The notes beneath the pieces are model-generated. The model had not been told where the DNA came from and ran no database searches. It saw only the letters and a program-made list of their open reading frames with translations. Of a DNA stretch of 64,000 nucleotides, positions 11,402 through 25,100 are shown in pieces. A program made the position numbers and the translations under genes. Position 1 is the first letter of the stretch. Each line of letters begins with the position of its first letter. This stretch comes from Erigeron canadensis (taxonomy: Eukaryota > Streptophyta > Magnoliopsida > Asterales > Asteraceae), in NCBI RefSeq assembly GCF_010389155.1, contig NC_057766.1, positions 34,729,516 through 34,793,515 on the forward strand, given 5' to 3'.

Positions 11402-14400
11402 TACATATATTCAAATTAATGAACAAAATGATAGGAGTATTATGGTTGTTAACAACTTGTTAGAATAATTTTTTTTTTTTAATGTAGTATAGATAATGTT
11501 ATTAATTTAACTTAATCTATACATATTGGTAGTGTCACTTGGATATATACCATATGATAGTTTTAGAGATTTTATAAGCAAACATGAAACCTCTATTTAT
11601 AACGTTTTGTTAAGATTTTCCTTAAACTAAGTTTTTTTTTGAAACGGCAGTGGCGATTGGACTCAGCGGCATGCCTCTTCATCGTCCGGTAGAGATTGAC
11701 CACGTCACCAACATAGTCAATCTGAGGGCATGACTAGCGGTGGAAGTCCTACTACTTGTTTTGGAAGAAACTAGTTAATGCTAGAGAAAACCTCTATGCT
11801 CCACCTCATTGGCAAAGACTTCTCAATATGCCTTTCAAAGGTTTTGAACATGTAACCAACATTTGGCTTAAAGACATAAGAGTCATTAAATGTCCAGTTG
11901 GGCTTGGTTTTTTGTATATATATATATATTATATATATTTATATTTAGGTTTTTAGTTGTTATATTAAAAACTTTCAATCAGTTTTTTTTGGTTACAACC
12001 CGTTTTACTTTATATTCAAATTTGACACTTAGTATCGCGTTTGCAAGGTGAATCGATGACCTGACTGAAGCCATTCCTAGCCACCATTGCTTTCGAAAGC
12101 AGTTAAGAACAAACGAGCATACAGCGGAAAGCACATTTGGGGTTTTTATATTCAGTTTATTTGTTGGTTTTTTTATACATTTTTTTTTTAAGTTTTCAAC
12201 TAATATATTAGAAATTTCCATATATGTAGATTGTGCATACAATAATAAAAAAGACTTTTAAGATTATAAAAATTATAACATCACTATTTTTCAATGTATC
12301 ATTTTATCTATGATTGTAAAGTAAACTTACAACATTATAAATTAAAAAATAACATGTGTGTAATAATATATGTTTATCCGTATAAATATATGTTTATCCG
12401 TATATTACATGAGACAATAAGTTAATTTTACAATAAAATAAAATAAACTAATTAAACTTAGTACTTTATACTTAATAATAAACCCTTTATAGGCTAGACA
12501 AAGGTTGTTTGATAAATAGTTTATGAATAAATAGAGAAAATGGAAGTCTCCGAGTGTCTTTTGCTTTGATGATAAGACCTCTCACCACCGCAAACTCTTT
12601 TCGTTTTTGTCAAATTCTTTCCTATTCTTATATATCCTTGTGTTTTGGCATACAAATAATTATATTTTGTAATTTTGATTATGGTGGAATTCGCTTTATA
12701 CTCAAGTCTTTTGTATAATAAAGTTTTATAATAATTTTAATTTCCACTTATAGTAAATGGTCTAATGAGAATCTTCTAATGAGGAATGTTCGAACACAAT
12801 GCCATCACATCTTTTGTACATTTTATATATACTCCAGTTGTTATTACTTTTTGTGGAAATAGATGTGTCTAAAATATTGGTACATAATACCTAGTAATAA
12901 GTCTATTTTGCCTTAATTTATATCTTACAATAAATATAAAAGAGCCCTCTAAATTCCTTTTTAAAAAATCCACAACCATTAAATGAAAAATAAAATTAAA
13001 ATGTAACCTTTAGATTGTTTTGATTACCTCATCTTCCTTTTTTAATAAACATGTTATGATTAGTTGATTAGTTAAAATAAACTAATAATCAACTAACTAA
13101 TAAAATATTTGTTCTAAATTAGTACCTTAACAACAAATGTTCACTTACATTGTTATATATTCTTCTTTTTTTTCAAACTATTTATTATTATATTATTAAG
13201 TTATTATAAACTTTTCAAACTATTTATTATTATATTATTAAGTTATTACAAACTAAATTCTGATTGATTTTTTTTGTCTTAGTTTTTTTTTTCAATATTT
13301 ATTTGTTCTTTTCTTTATTCTTAGTTCGTTAAGTTTTATTTAATTTTTTCATGTTAGTTTAAACAATCGTATATTACCTTTTATTTATAGTATGTTATAT
13401 AATTTTGTTTCAATTTACTAGGTATATTTTATTTTTCTTAAAAATATAAATTTGATTTATAGTTATTTAACATTGTATACATATTGGGTTTTAAATTGAT
13501 AAGTGTACATTTAAGTTTATAATTTTTTTCAACATGAATTTTAAATTTATCTTTTTTATTTTACAAACTCTTGTAAAGAAGAGTTCGTAAACACATTATT
13601 TACAAAAGCCATGTTCGAATTTTCAAACCGCATGTGAAAGTCTACAAATTTAAAAACTAACATAATACTCACGCTGCTATATATTAGGATCACTATATTA
13701 TGTCATAAAAAATCGTTTATATTGGTTGAGAAATACATAGCGATAAGTAATACATACTGGTATGTCATAAAAAAATCATAAATGTTGGTTGAGAAAAAAT
13801 ATATGATTTAACAAAAGTTTATATATATCATAATAACTCATCCCATGTAATTATGTGTAGTTCTTGCTCATCTTTTTCTAAATAGATATGTTTTTTGTTG
13901 TTGATTGGCTTAGACAAATCTGTTTATCTTGATATTCAATTTATCACTTAGTACAATTTCTTTTAATTTTTTTTTTTATAGAAACGTACAAACATATGTG
14001 GTAAGTCTTAGAAAGTTATAAATAATCGGTTAATCAAATTCAAGAACAAAATTTATAAACTTTAATTAGTATATAAAGCAAGTGATGTGATCGATGATTG
14101 TTTCACCGACCATTGCGGTAGGATTATTTAACATACCAAAATATAAAGATTATAATATTTAGCAAATTTTGAAAATGGAATAATAAGGCCAAACAAAAAT
14201 ATAAAAATGTTTAAAAGTTGAAGTCTCCAAATACATTTCACTAAATAATATATATAACTTCTTGTGTTATTATGCATAAAGTTTAATACTATAATTTCGG
14301 AAAAGTTCATTTTCAATATTTTACTTTACGTTGTTAATATAATATTAAATTATTTTGATATTAAAACTTTTATATGGCTTTCATAATTTTATTATTTTTT

Positions 14401-14788
14401 TAAGGTTAATTAATGTAATTAAAAAATTACACACACAATTAAGATAACATATGTCAGACACCTGATATTCACGAATAATTCACATTTATCTTAAATAAAT
14501 TTAAATTTATGTTACTAAACAAATATAAAACATATATTTAGTTTTGTTACAAATAAAAATTAAAAACGTTATTACTAAAATTGTGATTTTGTATTGAAAA
14601 TTTATGATATCACATAATAAATATTTAATTTATGCTTTTTGTTATATATCGTTAATATATTAAGATGTTTAAATAAAATAATATTAATATATAGCGGATA
14701 CAATAATTTTGATAACATCCCCACTTTCAAACATTTAAATTTATCTACATCCTTGAATCTTTGACATGTTATTATTATATATGTTCAT
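11402..14788. other. AT-rich intergenic DNA
   Basis: No gene recognised. The segment 11640-12130 is less AT-rich and holds a 66-codon frame starting 11756 that resembles no family I know; it may be a decayed gene or transposon fragment. The remainder is AT-rich with T and A runs. Confidence 0.4.
13172..13255. repeat. Tandem duplication, about 45 bp x 2
   Basis: The sequence TTTCAAACTATTTATTATTA and the following bases up to AAGTTATTA occur twice head to tail with almost no differences. Confidence 0.8.
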
Positions 14789-14816
14789 CCGCGTGTTACG
14801 CGGGTTAATAATCTAG
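14789..14816 (+). mobile_element. Helitron 3' terminus
   Basis: A GC-rich hairpin CCGCGTGTTACGCGG (6-bp arms, 3-base loop) at 14789-14803 is followed about 10 nt later by CTAG and then T. This matches the Helitron end signature: a hairpin shortly before a terminal CTRR, inserted next to T. The matching 5' end was not located, so the element probably extends leftwards for an unknown distance. Confidence 0.6.
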
Positions 14817-15026
14817 TTCATAATATACATGTGAATGCACACAAACAAGCGGTATGCGCTTTGTCTAAAATTAAATATTAAAATCTTCATCATAATACTA
14901 ACATAGTACATGTACAAAACATCATGATGCAAATATTAAACGATTGTTCGTTATAACAAGAAAAATATATTTAATTTTATAAATGGTTTTGAAAATAACG
15001 GTTTACATTTCAAAGTTATAAAATAT

Positions 15027-15494
15027 CACTACAAGAAAAATGTCTATTAATAACGACTTTGTTTAATGACAACTAAAATTGGGTCACTAATAACCTAATT
15101 TAGTTACTATTAAAAATAAGTGATCACTAAACAAAATTAGTGGCCAAAAAATGACATTTTTTTGTCTCTAAACAAAATTAGTGACGAAAAGTGACCACTC
15201 AAAATTTTGGTCACTAATTTATCATAATGACCAAAATTAGTGACGAAAAGTGACGAAAATTTGGTCATTATGATAAATTAGTGACCAAATTTTGAGTGAT
15301 CACTTTTCGTCACTAAAGATCCGTCATTAATTTTGTTTAGAGACAAAAAAATGTTATCTTTTGGCCAATAATTTTGTTTAGTGGCCAAATTTAGTGACCA
15401 TTTTTTCTTAATGATAACTAAATAAGATTATTAGTGACCAAATTTTAGTTGTTACTAAACAAAGTGGTCATTAAACGACATTTTTCTTGTAGTG
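15027..15494. mobile_element. CACTA-type MITE
   Basis: Begins CACTACAAGAAAAATG and ends CATTTTTCTTGTAGTG, a perfect 16-bp terminal inverted repeat with the CACTA signature. A 3-bp target duplication TAT flanks it (15024-15026 and 15495-15497). The whole 468 bp is close to an inverted repeat of itself, with many copies of TTAGTGACCAAA-type motifs in both directions. It needs an En/Spm-type transposase from elsewhere. Confidence 0.93.
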
Positions 15495-15497
15495 TAT

Positions 15498-16696
15498 AAG
15501 TATATAAATTAATTTAGTGATAGATAAAGTAAAACAATAAAGTTTGATTAAATAATTGAAGGCAAAAACTAAAGGTTAAATTTCTAAGTATTCTCCAATT
15601 ACGGAGTATAGTTTTTTAAGACCAATTGTAACGTTTTGGTGACAACTAAACCTCATTGGTGAAGGGGTAAATTTGGGTTAAGGTGGTAGCCACCGGGCAC
15701 CGGTCAAATGAAGGGATAAGTATATGCTTCAATTTATTTTGAATATATTAATTGAGTATCGAGTAAATTGTGACATACGGTAAGATCTTAAATTCGTAGA
15801 TAATAACAACAATAATAATAAAAATAAAACAAGTTGTAATAGTGAGAAGATGGTTTAATTTTGATGTGATAATATTTGTTAAAAACGATAGGACAAAAAG
15901 TTATATATGGATGGTACAATTGTTTCTTGAAAACTAAATCGATTATATTGTTTTTCTTAAAAATATTGTTAACTTGTCGTATATCTTTTTATATAACTAA
16001 AAGAGAATATTCCAGATTTTATGTAGCTAGCATTTTTTTTTTTACAAATTAATTATCTTTTTGCATAGGTGACAATTTTCTATATATTTGCCATTTAATT
16101 ATATTTCAATTTATTATATTTTAATCCTAGTCACTAATAAATAAAATTCTATTTTAATCTTAATAGCTAATAAATAAATGTAAAATAGTCAGTTGTTACG
16201 ATCAAACCATTGACCTCTTACATAGCAAGAGTAACATTACCACTTGAACCACTATGTTTTTTTTTTTTCTTATACTTTCGCAAAATCAGAATAAACTATG
16301 TTACACTAGAGCAAGCATATATTTTTTCCCCTTTCCCCCGTGTCAGATTTTCTCCTAAAAACAAAATATATTGACAATAACTTTTGATATTAACATGTTT
16401 CACACCTAACTTTTAGATCATGTGTCATTTTAGGTCAATTATTAATCTCTAAAGAAATCTTATCGATAAATTTAAATTTTAACTTCAATTATAACATCCC
16501 AAGTATTAGAGCATGAAACATTTAAACCATTTTTTATAAAATGATATGAATTTTAAATATAGATAATAATGAAGATTTTTATAATTTGTTAATATTTTGG
16601 TTCATTATATATTAGATATCATTATATATTTAATCAGTTCGTAATCTCACAGTTTTTATATTATCATAAACTACGAATATGCCATAAATATTAGTT
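15498..16696. other. Intergenic DNA, no gene seen
   Basis: AT-rich, with no exon-like stretch. It holds one tRNA-like SINE head at 16190-16256 (listed separately). Confidence 0.5.
16190..16256 (-). mobile_element. tRNA-like SINE head, minus strand
   Basis: On the minus strand an A-box-like TGGTTCAAGTGG (16240-16251) is followed about 30 nt later by a B-box-like GGTTTGATCG (16199-16208), the spacing found in tRNA genes and SINE heads. No cloverleaf with a sound acceptor stem is evident, so a decayed SINE head is likelier than a tRNA gene. Confidence 0.45.
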
Positions 16697-16706
16697 ATTT
16701 ATTTAA

Positions 16707-17764
16707 GAGTTAATTACAGAAATCGTTCATGTCGTGATACCCAGCTTGCAGGTTTCATCCCTAACTTTCAAAAATTACAGTTTTAGTCTAAAAAACTTTA
16801 ATCCGTCAACAGTTTTAATCCTGGCCATAAACGTCCGTTTAAACCAGGGCACGTGATGGGCAATTTAGTCATTTCATTAATATATAGACCAAAAGTGTAA
16901 TTAACTCTAACTCCTTCAATTATCATCATCATCATCAACAACAACAACTAACATCTCATGTATATCTAAAATGTATCTATATTCATACATCTCCTAACAA
17001 CCAAATTTATTTCTATTCAAAAATTTATACATACATACATACATCTATATATCAAATTTATACATAAATCAAATTCGTCGATGGGAGTGGTGGTGGCTAG
17101 GAACCGATCGATGTACCTTTTCTTCAAGATCTATATATACATATATCCATCTACATCTATGTATATATGTGGTGGTGCAAGTGGTGGTGACGAGAAGTGA
17201 TGATGGTTAAGAACATATCTTGTTCAAAGAGAAAAATAGAGAGATAGGTAGGGATTGTTTATTATTATGAACAATAACATTATTAATTGTTTTGTTATAC
17301 ATATATTATTGGATATGTGTATTGAATATTTGCTTTTGATTTTTGGGTTGTTTATGAATTTTAACTTTTATGTTAAAACTTTTGTTATACATCTACTTAT
17401 TGTTGATGATTTCTGGGTTGCTTTTGATTTCTGGAGTTTGTTATACATCTACTTATTGTTGATGATTATGATAAAGGTTGAAGAAGGCTGGACCAAAACT
17501 ATATTTTTGAAAGTTAGGATGAAAGTTGCAAGTGATGATTCACAACAGGGATGATTGTTGTAATTAACTTTTGGTATTAGTAAGTCAATTTACGAGATTA
17601 CCCATCACGTGTGAATCACGTGATCTGGTTTTAAACGGACGTTTTTGACCATAACTAAAACTGTTGATGAAGGCAAGTTTTTTGGACTAAAACTATAATT
17701 TTTAAAAGTTAGGGATGAACCTGCAAGCTGAGTACCACGACATGGACGATTTCTGTAATTAACT
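16707..17764. mobile_element. Mutator-like non-autonomous TIR element
   Basis: Ends GAGTTAATTACAGAAATCGT and, reversed, AGTTAATTACAGAAATCGTC; the arms match for about 190 bp. The same ten bases ATTTATTTAA flank both ends (16697-16706 and 17765-17774), fitting a 9-10 bp Mutator-type duplication. The interior carries TCATCATCATCA and GTGGTGG runs and a 99-codon hydrophobic frame with no recognisable domain, judged spurious. Confidence 0.88.
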
Positions 17765-17929
17765 ATTTATTTAATTTACGTTCAGCTCCATACAACGTGT
17801 GATTTAATCTAGAATGATATGATTCTAAATCTAGTATATATGTATCTATAGCAAGTATTATTTGATCTATTGTGATTTGCGAGGATTATATTGCTCTCAT
17901 TAAAAGGCTTTTATGTTGTAATGATACTA

Positions 17930-18327
17930 CTAGCTAATTAACTCGGGTTCAACTCAGATATTTTAGTTTTAATTTTAAAACCAAAAAATTGTATATAACT
18001 TTTGTTACAGATATTATAACTTGATATTAATATAAAGATAGTGAATCGACTGACACAAAAATACATAAAATGAGGGTACTAATTACATTAAAATTAAAAA
18101 GACATTTCATAAAATTATAGAAGAAATAATAATTTTCTTTGTCTCCCATAAAAGATTATGAATTTTAAATAAACATTTAATAGTAGGTTTTTTTGTGTTG
18201 ATATATCTGACATTAAAATAAATTAAAGGAAATCTTTTTATAAAAAATACGTGGGTTTGCCACATCATATTTAAAAAAAAAATACTTTAAGAAGACAATC
18301 CTTCTTTATTTACTATAAAGATAAAGA
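17930..18327 (-). mobile_element. Helitron-like non-autonomous element, minus strand
   Basis: On the minus strand the left edge ends with a degenerate hairpin (CTGAGTTGAACCCGAG), then TTAATTAG, CTAG and T. The right edge starts TCTTTATAGTAAATAAAGAA, like other Helitron-type 5' ends here. No coding capacity. Confidence 0.42.
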
Positions 18328-19074
18328 TATACTATACGAACGTTTTTAAGTATTTAGAAATCAACTAGCTAGCTAAAGATTCCACGAGATCAATATTCTT
18401 TTATATAAATAAAAAAGATTGTGATGACATAACATTTTTTAAAAAATGATCTACGTGTCAATTCCACACATCCTTATAATCACTTATTTAATTTCTTTTA
18501 ATTTGATTATGACATTATTTTTCATAACAAACTTTCTAACTTAATATGTGTAAATTATCATTTGAAATGTCAAAAGTATTGTCATTAATATAAAATTATA
18601 TTGAATATCCACTAGATCTTTAATATGATAAAATAACACATTAAAATTTTGAGGACATTATATAAGATTTTAATTATACACTTTAAATTATCAACGGGTG
18701 AAAACTTTTCTCATTTTTATTATTAATTTTTTTTTTGTAAAAGGACAAAAACTACAACGTCTTCTTCTTTTCTCAAAATTTTCCAAATAACTTCATAACT
18801 TTGCAATTTTTACCAATTGTAATTCTTTCAACATATTTACAAATAACTTATATGTTTCAGTATGGTTTTGTTTTTGCATAATAGTTTATTTTATCACTTT
18901 ATTTTTATATTATAATATGACATCATATTTTAAAATTACTCGGGTATCACTCGGGCGGATTAGATATTATATATAAAAAACAAAATGCGAGAATATAATT
19001 AACACGTACAAACTACTAAAAGCTCGTTGTGGGGTGAAATATTTATACGTGTTCCCCCAACACTAAAAATGAAG
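18328..19074 (+). other. Upstream region of the TFL1-like gene
   Basis: Distal promoter region. The segment from about 18391 (TCAATATTCTTTTATATAAA) to about 18962 (hairpin-like ACTCGGGTATCACTCGGG) may be another Helitron-type insertion, but the end bases do not fit well. No gene is present. Confidence 0.4.
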
Positions 19075-19084
19075 TATATATAAA
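19075..19084 (+). promoter_or_regulatory. TATA box of the TFL1-like gene
   Basis: TATATATAAA lies 115 bp before the ATG at 19199, leaving room for a 5' leader of roughly 85 nt. It is the strongest TATA motif close to the start codon. Confidence 0.6.
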
Positions 19085-19198
19085 GGGGTAGTTCTCTAAC
19101 CATTTGGTCTCAAATCATTAAGTCTCCTTAGCTTCAAGCCTTGTCTCATATAATTATAATTTAGTACGTACGTATTAGTAATAGTGTTACATTAATTC

Positions 19199-22100
19199 AT
19201 GGCAAATATGTCGGATCCTCTTGTGGTTGGAAGGGTGATAGGAGATGTAGTGGATAACTTCACTCCATGTGTAGAGATGTCTGTCACATACAACTCTTCA
19301 AAGCAAGTTTACAATGGGCATGAGCTTTTCCCTTCATCTGTTACCGCTAAACCTAAGGTCGATGTTCGTGGCGGTGATATGAGATCCTTCTTTACACTGG
19401 TACGTACGTAATAGTAGAGATTTTGACAAACATTAATCGTTATTCTCAAACTAAAACAAAATCCATGAACCTAGCTATGATCTTGGATAATAATACTATT
19501 ATAGCCAGATAACCTTAATTTGGCATATATATAAATGTACATATATACGAAGAAATTAAATCCAAGTTTTGATTAAATTGCAGATTATGACAGACCCAGA
19601 TGTTCCGGGTCCAAGTGATCCATATCTTAGAGAGCGTTTGCACTGGTATAATTATTAACTCAGTTACATATATACCTTTGTTAATTGGTTCTTTTGCGTG
19701 TTCCTAATTATTAATTAGTAGTTTCTTAATTTATCTTTTTTTTTTTAAGTTAAATTATGATGATAAATTTTGTTCTTCCATGCCATGGGTTTGGAACTCT
19801 TCATCACCTTCTTGGTTGTAATAATGTCCAAGGCTAATTAACGGATATACAATTTAATTAATAGGGTTTGATCCCTAATATTCATGTTATCCGGAGAAGT
19901 CGAGTTTTTGATTCAGATATGTACTGGTCTAACCGGGGTATGCCATGATTGTCTCTAGACCTTTTGGAAAACTCCAAAATTGTACTTAGGTAGTGGTAAA
20001 TTACCCTTAGCTAGCCAGGTTGAATGTGGTAGAAAGAATTGAATCAAGGGCTCATGATAGTCAAACCCTAGTTAACTCATAACATTTTATACATTCTCAA
20101 ATCTTGGAAACATGAACCAAATAAGGATGTGTTGTATAATTATTAAGATTTTGATGTGCTAGACGTACGGGAGAGATGGTGAAATGGATTATTAGTTATT
20201 TGGTCTGACTTGGGACTGACCAAGGTTAATCTATCGAATAGTACTTTTTCTAATTTAGTTACGGAGTATATATAAGCTTTCTTTTTTGTTTTTGCAACAT
20301 ATATAACCTCGAAAACATTGGAATCTTAAGATAATTAGATTTATATAAATTATTATGGCTTGAAACCCTAATGTTTTATATAAATTTATAGGTTTAGACA
20401 TCCAATGAATTATTGAACCACATATATCTTACGTTGCCGAATTGAAATAATTCTATAGCTATTTGATTATAAATTTATACACTTGTAGAAACATATTCCT
20501 TGAATTTAAGCTTTGTAAACCGATTCCCATTCTCATTCGATACTCTTCCATAGTATAAATGAAATAATAATTAGGCTCTTGAGAAGGGTTGCTACATGCT
20601 TAATTAATTAACTCAAGATAATAGATGGACTTGAAAAATATTGAATTAAGGTCAAATAAGTATTTGAAATTTTGAACGTACAATATTAAACTATCTGATC
20701 GAATATATGTACGTAATGATGTAAACTAGCTACCTTGGCTGTTTAATTAAACGTGGTAATTTTAGTTCTTGTTAATTAGTAGCCTTCTTTAAATCGTTAA
20801 CAATATATTAGGAGTAATCGTTACACAAGTTTTAGAATTTGACTTTTGCTAATCCCTTTAGGAGCAGATATATATATATATATATATATATATAAATGCC
20901 AATAGTATTCCCATGATATTTGCATCGGAATCTAATCATTGAATATGAAAGACTTTTATTAGCAATTTAGCTAAATACATACTTCCATTATTTTGTCATT
21001 ATTCTAAACCAAAATTATATACTTATATAACTTTTATTATGCTTCTCAAATTTATCATCCTTATTATATGACAAGTTTCATTGATCCATGTATTTAAATG
21101 GCATGAGTCATGCGAAACTTTTTTTAATTACGTCAGCTTCACCAGAAATTTAGAATTGAAACGATGATAAGTACGTACGTACATATACAAATTAATTGCT
21201 TATTTATCAATCCCGCAATAAAGAGGGTCTACCGCGAAATGTAAATGTACGTAACTACACTTTTTATGTTAATTTGGTATGTGCTTAAAGACAACTCTGA
21301 TAGTCTGATTTAATTAAGTTAATTTGGTATGTGCTTAAATTGTTCTTAATAGGCCGGAGTCGATGTCGATCTACCGACATGCAAATGTAACTACACTTTT
21401 TATATTATACTTTTTGACCATAGCTTGTTTAAACTTTAGGATTATTGATATCAAAATGACAAAATCAAAATGATTCTTACGGTTAATTTACACACAATTT
21501 CCTTGTATCCATTTAACTCTTTAATTTTAGATAGGGAGATGATATACCTAATTACCTATCACATTTTTTCTATACATATACAAAATACACAACTTATAGT
21601 CGTAATATATATTTTAAAAAAAGTAGAAGTCAGTAATATATAACTGTAGTAAATGTATTAAAATAAATGGTACGTATATGTATCACTTAATTTGCTTTAT
21701 GAAATCGTACTTTTGGGACATATCCAGTATCACAATTAATCTAGCTACGATCTTTGATGATCATCTAGTAGTAATAGTATAACAGTATAAAGCAACAAAC
21801 CAGGAAGAAATATATGGGTACGGAATATTTGACCAGAGAGAATTTGAGACTGAACACAAGGATGTGAACAACCAAAGAAAAAGAAAAGCAACAGTACGTA
21901 GTGTATAAAGAGGGTCTACTAAAAAAGCAATATGTCAGGCTCATGTTGTTTACCAGTTTTAACATGGGACAACCAATAATGTATTGACAACGTTTGTTCC
22001 TTTCACAGGATTGTCACAGATATACCAGGCACAACGGACTCCTCATTTGGTACCTTCTTCATACACTATTTCCACCTTCCTTTTGCCATTATTTGTATTT

Positions 22101-25100
22101 ATATATGTTTTGTTTAAAAACTAGTTTACATAAAATTAAAACATGAGCTATTAACCAAAAGAAAAAAAAACAGAATTAAAACATGATGTAGAATGACATA
22201 ATTCTATCTGTTTAAATAATTAATTATGCGTTATAAAACATGATTATGGTACCATGTGTATGTATCAAAAGTTATACTGTAGTAGAGACGGTTATGTTAT
22301 ACTGTAGTAGAGATGTCACTCATTTTTATCTATACTATATTATAAAGAATAATCTCATGTTGAAAGTTAACGGTTAAGTTAACTTACACATGTGTAAGTT
22401 AACTTATATATGATTTTTCTGTGGGCCCGTCGCTGAAAAGTCTTAGCGTTTTTACAAAAAAGTCTTGTATATTGTAGTAGATCATGATAGTGGTGTGTAA
22501 CTTACGAAAATCAATGGTCCTTTTTTAGACTTTTTTTAGTTGGTCTCAAATTATCTTTCCCCTATATATACATACTGTAATTATAACACAAAATAAGAGA
22601 TATATAAGTTACTGAAAGAAAAAAAAAGGTTATCACATATTTTCAGTGCTTTTAAATTTATTATATAACTATTTAGAGTATCCTAAACCACTGGCTTAAA
22701 CCCCAGTGGCCAGGGGTATCTTCTAAAGCCATTATGTGGGCCCCAGAGTGAGTTTATCCAAGGTCTCAGGTTCGAGTCTTGGGGTTCTCATCTCAAAGGA
22801 ATTTTCCATAAGGAGGGGGTTAGAGGTCCAGAAAATCTCTGGTTAAAATTGTCTCCAACACGTCTTAATCATAACTCACTTTACAAAAATAAAATAAAAT
22901 AGAATAAAAATTTAAAGTTTCCTAAATTTAATATTTTCAAATATTTCTATTCTTTTTTATATTCACAAACTTTGAACCATCACTAACAATTAAAAGTGAA
23001 TTTTCGTATCAAATCTACTACTTCCTCGGTCTCATTAATAATGTCCAGTTTTGAATTTTAAAGTCTTTTTTTTACAATTTTGACCAAAATTATATGTATT
23101 TGTATTGCATAATACTTAATGAAAGTTATATGAATATATTGAGGTTTAGATGTGTTTTCATTGGGTATAACTTTCGCCAAGTATTATATAATCCAATAAA
23201 AAATATTTAAGGTCAAACTTACAAAAAATAGACTTTGAATATTCAAAAGTGGACACATTTAATGGGACGAAGAGGGTATCTATTATATAAATAAAGAAAA
23301 ATTGTGATGGGTTGTGATCATTTGAAAACTAAAACTTTCGTCAAACTAGAAAACTTGCTAAAACACACTGTGATTTGAACTTAACACAATGTATTTTTAA
23401 TTTTTCTTTTTAGAAAACACATTGTGTTAAGTTCAAATCACAGTGTGTGTTTGAACAATTTTCTGATTTTAATGCGTTATCAAAAATATACTGTTTTTTA
23501 AAACATAACACAATGTGTTTTTGGATTACATAATAAACACACATATATCGTGCTTTTAGAAAACACAATTAACATACATTATGTTAAATTCAGATCATAG
23601 TGTGTTTTAGTCAGTTTTTTATTTTTCACAGAAATTTTAGTTTTCAAATAAACATTTCACTATCCTTCCTTTTTAAAAAAAATATATATCATTAATATTG
23701 GTTTTTATTAAATGCTCACATTATTATGCAATATTTTAATCACCTTAGTTTTTAGTTATAATAGGTTGAAAACTATGATATTTTTCAAGATAACGGTTTT
23801 ACTTTTTTGTTTTCACCAACCGTGTGTGTTGCAATGTGTGTCCACAAGTATGCAACTTTTGTTTCCGTTTAGTTTCATTTTTTACATAATATGAATCTCG
23901 GATGTTGATATAAACTATTTCGGCGCATCAAAATTGTACTTTACGATGAGATAATTCAAGAGGTTACATGGCTTTTCATGTATAAATTACTACCCATTCA
24001 TAATAGGCGTTTGATGATAACTCATAAGATTGTAGTTAACATTTTCTAAATTTATTTAGTAGAATAGGTATAAAAATCCGAAATTAAACTCGAACTTAGA
24101 AATTGGTATCAAAATAGCTATCAGGTAAGATTTATTTTGATTTTCTTTCCAAATTGTATGATAGGACATAGGAGCACCAAAACAAAATCAAGCGGAAATT
24201 AATTTGAAAGGCAAAAATAAATTATATCTATCTAAGAAAATAAAAAATTACAACACTCTATACACTAACCTTTCATCTATTGAAAAGAGCAATAGATAGA
24301 TAGATTCTAAATCACGTACATACCAAATATATTGTCAAAGGAAAAGAGAAGCTTAGCTAGCGGAGCAAATAATCACCGTGTCAAACACAACTTATTGGAG
24401 GGACGAGGACCCCCCGCCACCTCTTAGGTTCCTTCTATATATGCACGTGCATGAACTTGTAGGGAAAAAAAGAGATAGAGTAGTGGGTATTTTTTTTTTT
24501 AACGACAAATTTGGGCTCAACTCTTCATATACCCAACTCTATTTTCAGAGGAAACCCATATTAGAAAACCCATGTCTCCATTCCTGAGAGCATTTTGCTC
24601 ACATCAGGATTTGAACCTAAGATCTTACAGTCTTAGGCTCCACAGTATACCAATCCATCTATTGATGATTGGTATTAGAGTAGTGGCCGGTACTTGATCA
24701 CCTCTTGATGAATGATAGATGTGTGTCTACATTCTACAGTAGCTAGCTACTGAGGGAGCAGATGAATATATATATCTACAGTTGCTATCTATGTCAAACA
24801 TGCATATTTATATAAATATTGTTTGATTATATAAATTACAAAAGAGGCCGGTATGTACGTAGTAGTAGTATATATATAGCTAGTAATGAATGAATGTACT
24901 ACTTGAACACTACGTACAGGAAAAGAGGTAGTGAGCTATGAAATACCAAGGCCAAATATAGGGATCCACAGGTTTGTGTTTGTGCTGTTTAAACAATTAA
25001 GGGGAAGGCAGAGTGTGACATTATGCCCACCTTCATCAAGGAATGGTTTCTGCACTCGCAGTTTCGCTGATGAAAATGATCTTGGATCCCCTGTTGCTGC

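Noticed and set aside
11756..11956. Possible gene fragment
   Set aside because: Composition before the TA run looks coding-like, but I recognise no family and no neighbouring exon supports it.
16190..16256. Functional tRNA gene
   Set aside because: A and B boxes are present but no stable acceptor and anticodon stems could be drawn. The same holds for the other boxed repeats.
17255..17554. 99-codon hydrophobic ORF
   Set aside because: Lies inside a non-autonomous TIR element, has biased Phe/Ile/Asn composition and no motif.
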